44,319 nt of DNA from a virus. Of the stretch, positions 8,418-14,118 are shown in pieces. The position numbers and the translations under genes are program-made. The notes below the pieces were generated by a model. The model saw nothing but the letters and a program-made list of their open reading frames with translations, did no database searches and had not been told where the DNA came from. The stretch is from the IMG/VR virus record IMGVR_UViG_3300042301_003756, positions 1 to 44,319 of that record; one strand, written 5' to 3'. Every line of letters starts with the position of its first letter. The first letter of the stretch is position 1.

Positions 8418-8460
8418 CAATAAACTTGGTTGGTTTATTGTTGCAAAAACAAGTTTATTG
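8418..8460. repeat. 11-bp inverted repeat between two tRNA genes
   Basis: CAATAAACTTG (8418-8428) is perfectly complementary to CAAGTTTATTG (8450-8460), leaving a 21-nt loop. It fills the 60-bp gap between tRNA-Ile and tRNA-Arg. It lacks a T-run on either side, so a processing stem is more likely than a terminator. Confidence 0.6.
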
Positions 8461-8534
8461 TACCTTCAGAGAGACTCGAACTCCCAACCTTTTCGTTCGT
8501 AGCGAAACGCTCTAATCCATTGAGCTATGAAGGT
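8461..8534 (-). tRNA. tRNA-Arg(ACG)
   Basis: Acceptor ACCTTCA/TGAAGGT with discriminator A, D-arm GCTC, anticodon stem TTTCG/CGAAA and loop CTACGAA giving ACG. Reading CGC and CGA would need the host TadA enzyme to make inosine 34. No CCA is encoded. Confidence 0.93.
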
Positions 8535-8540
8535 ATTTTG

Positions 8541-8614
8541 GGTGACTGGTGGGTTTCGATCCCACTACCTCTTGAATCACAATCAAGTGCTCTCCCGATT
8601 GAGCTACAGACACC
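8541..8614 (-). tRNA. tRNA-His(GTG), with two irregular positions
   Basis: The anticodon loop TTGTGAT between CTTGA/TCAAG gives GTG. An extra G at position -1 faces C73, the tRNA-His hallmark. The acceptor has a T4/T69 mismatch, and the T-loop reads ATCGAAA instead of TTCGAAN (T54 replaced by A). Confidence 0.85.
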
Positions 8615-8622
8615 ATATATGG

Positions 8623-8694
8623 TAGCGAGAGGGAGTTTCGAAATCCCGACCTTTCGGATATGAGCCGAATGCTCTTCCTCTGAGCTATCTCGCC
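8623..8694 (-). tRNA. tRNA with CAT anticodon (Met, possibly Ile2)
   Basis: The anticodon stem TTCGG/CCGAA encloses CTCATAT. It lacks the three G-C pairs and C1-A72 mismatch of initiators, so it is an elongator Met or a lysidine-type Ile tRNA. Pair 1-72 is G-T and the T-stem pair 53-61 is T/C instead of G-C. Confidence 0.83.
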
Positions 8695-8699
8695 ATTAG

Positions 8700-8770
8700 T
8701 TGTCCCTTCAGGACTCGAACCTGAATTCTCTGGCTCAAAACCAGATGTGCTGCCATTACACCAAGGGACA
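8700..8770 (-). tRNA. tRNA-Gln(TTG)
   Basis: Acceptor TGTCCCT/AGGGACA with the weak T1-A72 pair typical of tRNA-Gln, anticodon stem TCTGG/CCAGA, loop TTTTGAG giving TTG, T-arm with GTTCGAGTC. No CCA is encoded. Confidence 0.93.
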
Positions 8771-8776
8771 ATATAG

Positions 8777-8849
8777 TGGAGCCAGTGGGACTTGAACCCA
8801 CATCCTCTACCTTGCAAGGGTAGCGCTCAGCCAATTGAGCTATGACCCC
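8777..8849 (-). tRNA. tRNA-Ala(TGC)
   Basis: Acceptor GGGGTCA/TGGCTCC contains the G3-U70 pair that marks alanine tRNAs. The anticodon stem CTACC/GGTAG encloses CTTGCAA (TGC). The metallopeptidase-like gene ends 2 bp upstream of its first base. Confidence 0.94.
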
Positions 8850-8850
8850 A

Positions 8851-9312
8851 TTAATTTTGTCGAAGACTTATCTGTTTTAGACAATGATCCAACAGATACT
8901 GTTCAACATTTGGTATTTTCCTCAAGAAGTCATACTCATATGAATAACAAAGTATTTCTTCTCTTGGTGATTCTTGAACACCTCTATATCTAAGATAAAG
9001 ATGTAAAGATTCATGTACAATAACAGCAGCAAGGTTATTTAGGGATTTTGCCCTAGCATCTGTAGATGATATTATTATACTTCCTTTTGTGTCTTTAGAA
9101 CCCTCATTTGTTGAGTAGTTCCCAGACCAAAAAGTTATTTTATTACAAACTCGTAACACAAGTTTATAAGCGGTGGTATCCGTTTGTTTGATAATAGCTA
9201 AAGCGCTATCAGCTCTTAGATCCCAACCATCCCCAGCTTTATCGATCACAATTTGTGATTTACAAATCGTTGTGGATAAAACCATTACAATCATTAATAT
9301 TAGTTTTCTCAT
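8851..9312 (-). CDS. Secreted HExxH protein, putative zinc metallopeptidase, inside the tRNA array
   Basis: The start at 9312 (MRKLILMIVMVLSTTICKSQ) begins with a clear export signal; the open frame upstream runs into tRNA-Tyr and is rejected. The mature part carries H100-E101-S-L-H104 in VIVHESLHLYLRYRG, the zinc-binding/catalytic motif of gluzincin-type peptidases, with E118/E119 as possible third ligands. At 153 residues it is very small for a peptidase and could instead be an inactive or regulatory relative. It lies between tRNA-Tyr and tRNA-Ala and abuts the latter, so it must be co-transcribed with the array. After export it would act in the periplasm or at the surface. Confidence 0.65.
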   Translation of the reverse strand: MRKLILMIVMVLSTTICKSQIVIDKAGDGWDLRADSALAIIKQTDTTAYKLVLRVCNKITFWSGNYSTNEGSKDTKGSIIISSTDARAKSLNNLAAVIVHESLHLYLRYRGVQESPREEILCYSYEYDFLRKIPNVEQYLLDHCLKQISLRQN

Positions 9313-9324
9313 ATTAATAAATAG

Positions 9325-9406
9325 TGCCAGCAGGTGGACTCGAACCACCGAACCCGTAAGGGAGCAGATTTACAGTCTGCCGCAATTGCCGCTATGCGAT
9401 ACTGGC
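9325..9406 (-). tRNA. tRNA-Tyr(GTA)
   Basis: Class II tRNA with a long variable arm. Acceptor GCCAGTA/TGCTGGC with discriminator A, anticodon stem GCAGA/TCTGC, loop CTGTAAA (GTA), T-arm GGTGGTTCGAGTCCACC. Confidence 0.94.
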
Positions 9407-9547
9407 AAGTTAGGAAAGAGGAAGATGGTTCAGTGGACATCCTCTTTTACGATCGGCATTACTTGGGTGAATACCTGCAAACTCCGATCACACCAGTCAG
9501 TATTCACTCTCGAACTATTGATGCAATCATTCCCCGATCAACCTTTG
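9407..9547 (-). other. Non-tRNA segment of the array with two strong hairpins
   Basis: This 141-bp stretch separates tRNA-Val from tRNA-Tyr. It contains two perfect 8-bp inverted repeats: aaagagga (9415-9422) with tcctcttt (9440-9447), and gtgaatac (9467-9474) with gtattcac (9500-9507). No cloverleaf fits. On the minus strand only very short ORFs exist; a 44-codon plus-strand frame has no supporting feature. It may be a structured RNA or the remains of a lost tRNA or gene. Confidence 0.4.
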
Positions 9548-9620
9548 TACACCCTATAGGACTCGAACCTATGACATCTGCCATGTAAGGGCAGCGCTCT
9601 ACCAACTGAGCTAAAGGTGC
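9548..9620 (-). tRNA. tRNA-Val(TAC)
   Basis: The anticodon stem CTGCC/GGCAG encloses CTTACAT (TAC). Acceptor GCACCTT/AGGGTGT includes a terminal G1-T72 wobble pair. T-arm ATAGGTTCGAGTCCTAT. No CCA is encoded. Confidence 0.92.
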
Positions 9621-9625
9621 ATGTG

Positions 9626-9705
9626 TACCCCTGGCAGGACTCGAACCTGCAATGCTTTCGCTCTGGTTTCTAAAACCAGCGGCTATACCATTCGCCTACA
9701 AGGGC
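9626..9705 (-). tRNA. tRNA-Leu(TAG)
   Basis: The anticodon stem CTGGT/ACCAG encloses TTTAGAA (TAG). A short GC-GAAA-GC variable hairpin fits class II leucine tRNA. Acceptor GCCCTTG/CAGGGGT has a G1-T72 wobble. Confidence 0.9.
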
Positions 9706-9711
9706 ATTTAG

Positions 9712-9782
9712 CACGGATACAAGGATTCGAACCCTGAACTGTGGTTTTGGAGACCATTATGATACCATTTCACCATATCCGT
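9712..9782 (-). tRNA. tRNA-Trp(CCA)
   Basis: The anticodon loop CTCCAAA gives CCA. Acceptor ACGGATA/TATCCGT with discriminator G73, as in bacterial tRNA-Trp; D-stem GTGA/TCAT. Pair 27-43 is an A/C mismatch. Confidence 0.92.
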
Positions 9783-9791
9783 GTATATTTG

Positions 9792-9861
9792 AGTATAAGG
9801 TTGGAATCGAACCAACACCGTTGGTTTTGCAGACCAACCGACCACCACGATCAACTTATAC
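9792..9861 (-). tRNA. tRNA-Cys(GCA)
   Basis: Acceptor GTATAAG/CTTATAC with discriminator T73, the cysteine identity base. The anticodon stem TTGGT/ACCAA encloses CTGCAAA (GCA). Confidence 0.94.
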
Positions 9862-9866
9862 GTTTG

Positions 9867-9941
9867 TGTCCCCGACAGGACTCGAACCTGTGACTCCCTC
9901 ATTAAAAGTGAGGTGCTCTAAACCAACTGAGCTACGAAGAC
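9867..9941 (-). tRNA. tRNA-Lys(TTT)
   Basis: Acceptor GTCTTCG/CGGGGAC, anticodon stem CCTCA/TGAGG with loop CTTTTAA (TTT), T-arm ACAGGTTCGAGTCCTGT. No CCA is encoded. Confidence 0.94.
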
Positions 9942-9947
9942 ATTTTG

Positions 9948-10023
9948 TCAGAATAGCTGGATTCGAACCAGCGATCCCCTGCGTCCAAGGCAGGTAGGGA
10001 CGGCCTGACTCCCCCATATCCTG
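9948..10023 (-). tRNA. tRNA-Pro(TGG), C1-G72 form
   Basis: Acceptor CAGGATA/TATTCTG carries the C1-G72 pair and A73 of bacterial tRNA-Pro. The anticodon stem CCTGC/GCAGG encloses CTTGGAC (TGG), but position 37 is A, not the usual G. Confidence 0.85.
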
Positions 10024-10029
10024 AAATAG

Positions 10030-10104
10030 TAGCGTAGACAGGACTCGAACCTGCACTATGTCCTCATCCCAAATGAGGCGGCCTACCAATTGGCCAACTA
10101 CGCT
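10030..10104 (-). tRNA. tRNA-Pro(TGG), A1-T72 form; first tRNA of the array
   Basis: The anticodon stem CCTCA/TGAGG encloses TTTGGGA (TGG with G37). The acceptor AGCGTAG/CTACGCT has an A1-T72 pair, unusual for proline. It starts 33 bp after the T-run of the leader terminator. Confidence 0.88.
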
Positions 10105-10137
10105 ATTTTTAAAATTACCAATACGTCAAAGAACTGC

Positions 10138-10168
10138 AAAAAAAAACCCTGAACTTGTAGGTTCAGGG
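10138..10168 (-). terminator. Intrinsic terminator in the tRNA-operon leader (attenuator)
   Basis: Read on the minus strand, CCCTGAAC (10168-10161), a 6-nt loop and GTTCAGGG (10154-10147) form an 8-bp stem followed by nine T. It lies between the leader ORF and the first tRNA. Its 5' arm contains CTGAACCT (10166-10159), which is also perfectly complementary to AGGTTCAG (10228-10221) in the leader, so an antiterminator can replace it. Confidence 0.85.
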
Positions 10169-10203
10169 CTTTGTGTTTTCTAGTTTTAGTTTTATCTATA
10201 ACA

Positions 10204-10302
10204 TCATGAAAATACTTGGTCTGAACCTGATACGGCACGAGGATACCACTGGCACACTGCCATCGGTTTAATCACTGCGATATGAAGGTTCATATTTTTC
10301 AT
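10204..10302 (-). CDS. Leader peptide (32 aa) of the tRNA operon, predicted charged-tRNA sensor
   Basis: The ORF runs from ATG 10302 (second Met at 10293) to TGA 10206-10204. Its centre, residues 6-24, reads LHIAVIKPMAVCQWYPRAV. All 19 residues belong to the 13 amino acids whose tRNAs follow in the array (A, C, H, I, K, L, M, P, Q, R, V, W, Y), and all 13 occur within residues 6-22. Each codon can be read, exactly or by wobble, by the phage anticodons (for example TGC/GCA, TGG/CCA, CGT/ACG, AAA/TTT, ATC/GAT). Residues D, G, S, F and N, whose tRNAs are absent from the array, occur only outside this core. The ATG follows an A-rich stretch as is usual in Bacteroidetes. That it works as an attenuator peptide is inference. 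Confidence 0.7.
   Translation of the reverse strand: MKNMNLHIAVIKPMAVCQWYPRAVSGSDQVFS
10222..10292 (-). ncRNA. Structured leader RNA with alternative pairing (attenuator)
   Basis: TGAACCT (10292-10286) pairs with AGGTTCA (10228-10222) to close a 71-nt domain. Inside are a TGGCA/TGCCA hairpin with a 3-nt loop and a weaker GGTAT/GTGCC hairpin. The 3' strand can instead pair as AGGTTCAG with CTGAACCT of the terminator 5' arm. Closing stem formed leaves the terminator intact; closing stem opened by a ribosome on codons 4-22 allows the antiterminator. The stretch is GC-rich compared with its surroundings, as structured RNAs in AT-rich genomes often are. Confidence 0.65.
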
Positions 10303-10329
10303 TTTTATGTTATATTGTTATAATTAGTA

Positions 10330-10360
10330 CAAAAGTAAGCAAAGTTTAGTTAATAAACAA
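10330..10360 (-). promoter_or_regulatory. Bacteroidetes-type promoter of the leader/tRNA operon
   Basis: On the minus strand TTG (10360-10358) and TACTTTTG (10337-10330, matching TAnnTTTG) are separated by 20 bp. Transcription would start near 10323, about 20 nt before the leader ATG. No promoter-like box of this quality lies between the leader and the tRNAs. Confidence 0.75.
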
Positions 10361-10378
10361 GTTTTTTTTATTTTTTTT

Positions 10379-10621
10379 TTAAAAATCGTCAAAATCATCG
10401 TCTTGATCACTCTTTTCGTTGCTATAATAACCCTCTTCAGCATCAGTCATTATAGTTTCAATCTCATAAAGAACATCATCTATACGACCAAAAATGTTTT
10501 CAGAAACATCATCTTTAAAATTTTCATTATTTATATCTTCTAATTTATTTTGTTGTTCATCAGCTAATACTGTTAACTGTTGTTGTAATTCTTTTAAGTA
10601 TTCAAACGCAATTTTATTCAT
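10379..10621 (-). CDS. Small acidic helical protein, unknown
   Basis: I use the ATG at 10621; a TTG at 10636 would add five residues. The 80-residue protein is helical (FEYLKELQQQLTVLADEQQ, then NIFGRIDDVLYEIETIM) and ends in a run of Asp/Glu/Phe (QDDDFDDF). An acidic aromatic C-terminus of this type occurs in phage single-strand DNA-binding or core proteins that recruit partners, but nothing else supports such a role. TATTTATT (10642-10635) lies just upstream. Confidence 0.6.
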   Translation of the reverse strand: MNKIAFEYLKELQQQLTVLADEQQNKLEDINNENFKDDVSENIFGRIDDVLYEIETIMTDAEEGYYSNEKSDQDDDFDDF

Positions 10622-10747
10622 ACCCTTTTTTGTCAATAAATATCTTGATTTATCGCAAAAGTTATTTTCATCTTTAGTACTTTTTTTTTGAAAGTAAATG
10701 GTTTTTTTAACTTTTTTCAGTATTTATTAATATCAAAACAAAACAAC

Positions 10748-12646
10748 ATGAAAAATTTCTTTTTAACGCTAGTAATGGCATGTTTAACCGTTATTGGTTA
10801 CGCACAAACAACGGCACCATCAAATGGTAATTGGGTTATCGTTGACTCATCTTACAATGTTGGTCCACAATCACAAGGTTACACTTTAGCCAACCTTTAT
10901 TATGACAACACAACAACGACTAAAATCGCTGGTTTACAGTTCCGTGTGTTCTACGACAAAGTAGCTTTCGGGGGTGCAAAACCAATCGTTACTTTACAGT
11001 ACAGTTCTTCTGATCAGTACATGCAATATGTAGCGGATTCGGTTAATGGTAACATCACAGTTACGTTAGCTTATACAGGTACAAACACTGCATTTACATA
11101 TGCTACTGGCGCTGCTTTCCAAATAAAATTCTTTCACCAAAACGCAACAGCATTCCAAGCTTTAACGAGCATTGATAGTTTAAAAGTGGTTGGTACTTTA
11201 ACGTTCCCATCTTACGCTTCAACAATTGCTGGTATGGATACAACATTATCTTTGCATAGTTATGGTGGTGAATTTAAGATGAATAGATTGAAATACCACG
11301 GAAGATTTACAAACGTAACTGGTTCTGGGTCTAAAGATATTACAGTGGCTCTTGAGAAGAGGCCTAAGACATCAACTGGTGCCTGGACTCAAGTAAAACT
11401 TGATACAACAGACATTACTGGCTATTTCGCTTTTGACGAGATATTGGATACAACCTATTGGGATGCTCATTTATATGTTAAAGGTGATACAATGGCTATT
11501 GGTAATGAAGTTTCTGTTGCAGATGCACAAAGAGTTAACAAATACATACTTGGTGAGATGACACCAACTGGATTTGATTATTACGCTTCAGACGTTAACG
11601 GATCAAATAACATTACAATTGCTGACGTATCAGCCATCTATGGTCGTTTAGCGGGTAGATTCTCTGTATGGCCAAATGCTGTACAAGACATAAGATTCTT
11701 TACGGTTTCACAATATAACACTATTAACGGATCTTCAACTAACTACACATCAACTATCGCTGGTGTAACTAACTTAGTATTTGATATCATCGCTGGTCAA
11801 CCAGACTCAGTAACATATTATGTATTAGGTGGTGGTGATGCTAACGGTACTGGATTTAACATGGCTCGTACAATCCCTATCGAAATCTTAAACCCTAGTA
11901 AAACCCCTAAATATATCATTGACGAAACTGTTGAATATGATTTCCCTACATCAACAATCGAAATCAATTTACCTAAAATTGAAGTTAGCGAAGGTAATTT
12001 AGTTAATGTACCTATGAAAGTTTTAACTGATGGTGGTCAGGTTGGTTCAATCCAATTAGCTTTAGCTTACGACAATGCTTTATTAGAATTTAAAGGTATC
12101 AAAACAGAACAAAAATTTATGAACTGGATGTCATTCTTAAACCCTAATAATGGAGTTGTTGAATGGGCTGGTGCTGATATGAGTAGAAATGAGTATTTAG
12201 CTAATAACAATGACGCTGTTTTAACGTTACAATTTTTAGCGTTATCACCACAAGTTGATTGGGATGATAGTCCATTATATGTTATTAGAAAATTCGCTGG
12301 TGATGCGAGTGCAACTGATTTAAGAATAACCCCAACAAATGGTGTTGTTAAAATATTCAAAATAAATGGTGGTGGTACATTAACCAAAGATTGTGAAATA
12401 ATTGTTGCCCCTAACCCTACTGAAGGTTTGACTTATGTTAGCTTTAGTGTACCAGAAGATGGTGAAGTTACAGTTGGTTTTTATGACGCAAACGGTAGAT
12501 TAGTATACACCGTATTCAGTGGTAAAATGTACGAAGGTAAGTATGTTTACCCTGTTGATTTAAGTAATGTTATACCAGGTACATACTATGGTATTTTAAA
12601 AACACAAAATGAAGTTAAAACAAATAAAACAATAAAACTAAACTAA
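10748..12646 (+). CDS. Exported cohesin/dockerin-like protein with type IX secretion sorting domain
   Basis: The start at 10748 gives the signal peptide MKNFFLTLVMACLTVIGYAQ; an upstream in-frame GTG/ATG extension lacks support. The mature protein (632 residues with signal) has a beta-rich N-terminal region. A dockerin-like Ca-binding segment follows (YASDVNGSNNITIADVSAIY), then a cohesin-like domain (VGSIQLALAYDNALLEFKGI). The last ~84 residues (from CEIIVAPNPTEG, with GEVTVGFYDANGRLVYTVF and PGTYYGILK) form a Bacteroidetes T9SS type A sorting domain. Such domains route proteins through the outer membrane and are removed during surface attachment. It is the first gene of the envelope operon. 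A phage product using a host surface-export system is unusual and suggests alteration of the infected cell surface. Confidence 0.8.
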   Translation: MKNFFLTLVMACLTVIGYAQTTAPSNGNWVIVDSSYNVGPQSQGYTLANLYYDNTTTTKIAGLQFRVFYDKVAFGGAKPIVTLQYSSSDQYMQYVADSVNGNITVTLAYTGTNTAFTYATGAAFQIKFFHQNATAFQALTSIDSLKVVGTLTFPSYASTIAGMDTTLSLHSYGGEFKMNRLKYHGRFTNVTGSGSKDITVALEKRPKTSTGAWTQVKLDTTDITGYFAFDEILDTTYWDAHLYVKGDTMAIGNEVSVADAQRVNKYILGEMTPTGFDYYASDVNGSNNITIADVSAIYGRLAGRFSVWPNAVQDIRFFTVSQYNTINGSSTNYTSTIAGVTNLVFDIIAGQPDSVTYYVLGGGDANGTGFNMARTIPIEILNPSKTPKYIIDETVEYDFPTSTIEINLPKIEVSEGNLVNVPMKVLTDGGQVGSIQLALAYDNALLEFKGIKTEQKFMNWMSFLNPNNGVVEWAGADMSRNEYLANNNDAVLTLQFLALSPQVDWDDSPLYVIRKFAGDASATDLRITPTNGVVKIFKINGGGTLTKDCEIIVAPNPTEGLTYVSFSVPEDGEVTVGFYDANGRLVYTVFSGKMYEGKYVYPVDLSNVIPGTYYGILKTQNEVKTNKTIKLN

Positions 12647-12657
12647 AATTTAAAACA

Positions 12658-12993
12658 ATGTCAGAAGAAACAAACGTACCTGAATCAGACGGAACATGGT
12701 CAGGTTTAAAGAAAACAATAATTGGTATCATCACAACAGCTGTTATGGCTGGTGGTACCTACTTTACCACAACTTTATTTGGTGGTGGTGATGATAAAGA
12801 AGAGACGAAGACAGAGCAAGCGGCTCCAACCCCAGCGATCAACATAAGTGTTGATAACTCTTCTAAAAATAATGCAGCTGCTGGTGGTACTAACACTATC
12901 ATCAAAGAAAAAACAACTGTGGTTGAAAAAGCAGCACCAGTTAAAGAAGAAAAACCAGCTAAAAAATCAGAAACTGAAGATAGTCCTTGGTAA
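12658..12993 (+). CDS. Small single-span membrane protein
   Basis: This 111-residue protein has a short polar N-terminus, one hydrophobic segment (residues ~20-42, IIGIITTAVMAGGTYFTTTL) and a long hydrophilic tail rich in Lys/Glu/Ala/Pro (KEETKTEQAAPTPA; EKAAPVKEEKPAKK). The tail resembles an extended linker. It starts 11 bp after the T9SS protein gene. Possible roles are a spanin-like or scaffold component of the envelope module. No family motif is visible. Confidence 0.65.
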   Translation: MSEETNVPESDGTWSGLKKTIIGIITTAVMAGGTYFTTTLFGGGDDKEETKTEQAAPTPAINISVDNSSKNNAAAGGTNTIIKEKTTVVEKAAPVKEEKPAKKSETEDSPW

Positions 12994-13028
12994 GGAAAAA
13001 GAAAATAAATAAAACAAACGAAGAAGAT

Positions 13029-13385
13029 ATGAAAATTAAAGAAACTTTAAAAAGCATGGTTAGCTCACCAGCGCCTGTACAAGTAGAGGATAAAAACAGA
13101 TTTTACTACATGTTGCAACAAATGCAATCTAATAGATGGAGAATAACAGCAATTGTATTGGGGTTATTCACATTAATAATTGTTGGTATCAACGCAGGTG
13201 TTTTCATGGGGGCTACAATCGGAGAAGACTGGAAAGAAATGTTATTAATTTTATTAGGTGCCTTTGTTGGTAACTTGAATAAAGTTGTTGACTACTGGTT
13301 TAATTCAGAAGATAGAGATAAGATGTTAATACAAAAAGTTGATGAGGAAGACGGTGTGTCTTTATCAAATACAACAGAAATTTAA
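13029..13385 (+). CDS. Two-helix membrane protein, holin candidate
   Basis: I choose the ATG at 13029 (118 residues); a TTG at 12987 overlapping the upstream stop would add 14 residues. There are two hydrophobic segments, about residues 38-62 (ITAIVLGLFTLIIVGINAGV) and 72-88 (MLLILLGAFVGNLNKVV), then WFNSEDRDKMLIQKVDEEDG. The L-L-G-A-F-V-G...K-V-x-D-Y-W-F-N pattern resembles short membrane proteins common in Bacteroidetes phages. A holin role is possible, but the endolysin lies elsewhere on the other strand. The csgG start codon follows 1 bp after its stop. Confidence 0.6.
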   Translation: MKIKETLKSMVSSPAPVQVEDKNRFYYMLQQMQSNRWRITAIVLGLFTLIIVGINAGVFMGATIGEDWKEMLLILLGAFVGNLNKVVDYWFNSEDRDKMLIQKVDEEDGVSLSNTTEI

Positions 13386-13386
13386 A

Positions 13387-14112
13387 ATGAAAAGAATATT
13401 TTTTATATTATTAATGATTGGTTGTTCTTGTGTTTACGCACAGGGACAACCAGTTACTATTGGTAGCGTTAAAACCGAAGAATATAAGGCTAGTTTTGAG
13501 CAAACACAATCTATTGATGTTGTTTCGAACTATACTGATACCGTAAAGTACCCAATCCAATTATTAAAAATTGGGTTCACAGAAGAACTTTATGAGATGT
13601 ATCCTGAACTAAAAGATAAAAGAGTTGGTTTGGGTGTAACTAATATTGTTATCGAGTTCCTTGAAATGACTAATAGATTTGTCTTTACTGAAGATAAGTT
13701 AGAAATCAAAGAAAGAATGGTTAACCAATTTAAAGCATCTGATAAAGGTTTTACCGAAAACAAGGTAGATGGTAGGGGTAAAGTTAAATTAGCAAAATAC
13801 TTTGTGTACATTGAGGTTTATGACTTTAGTGTATCCGAAGATGAGGTTGTTAAAGTTAATGGAAAAGCTACGGCAACACAAACAACCAGATTAGGTATGC
13901 AAGTTAAATTTGTTGATGCTGAGACTGGTGAGGTTATCGTTGGTTCTGGTTTAGGTGAAGCTAAAACTGTAAAAATGTCAACAATATTAGATGATGTGGA
14001 TGAAATCAAATTTAATCAATCTACAATAGGCACATCAACAAAAAAAGCGTTAGAAACCGCATCATCTAGAGTTGTTGTAAAATTAATTAAAAAAGGTTTA
14101 TTCAAGAATTAA
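13387..14112 (+). CDS. csgG: CsgG-family outer-membrane secretion channel protein
   Basis: The start at 13387 gives signal sequence MKRIFFILLMIGCSC. MIGC can be read as a lipobox, in line with CsgG being a lipoprotein; VYAQ is an alternative signal peptidase I site. The 241-residue protein follows the CsgG pattern: VGLGVTNIVIEFLEMTNRF, the EIKERMVNQF helix, KLAKYFVYIEVYDFSV, TRLGMQVKFVDAETGEVIVG and the C-terminal helix IGTSTKKALETASSRVVVKL. CsgG forms a nonameric beta-barrel pore that exports curli subunits. Here no curlin (csgA) gene is present, so the cargo would be another protein, perhaps the neighbouring lectin or repeat proteins. It is flanked by exported genes in one operon. Confidence 0.8.
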   Translation: MKRIFFILLMIGCSCVYAQGQPVTIGSVKTEEYKASFEQTQSIDVVSNYTDTVKYPIQLLKIGFTEELYEMYPELKDKRVGLGVTNIVIEFLEMTNRFVFTEDKLEIKERMVNQFKASDKGFTENKVDGRGKVKLAKYFVYIEVYDFSVSEDEVVKVNGKATATQTTRLGMQVKFVDAETGEVIVGSGLGEAKTVKMSTILDDVDEIKFNQSTIGTSTKKALETASSRVVVKLIKKGLFKN

Positions 14113-14118
14113 AGGTGC

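Noticed and set aside
8430-8817. Open frames across the tRNA genes (also around 9173-9588 and 9708-10089)
   Set aside because: They follow the conserved tRNA sequence on either strand and are accidental.
10222-10292. A fifteenth tRNA upstream of the array
   Set aside because: A 7-bp closing stem and 71-nt length resemble a tRNA, but there is no 7-nt anticodon loop and no TTCGA T-loop. The leader ORF and terminator explain the region better.
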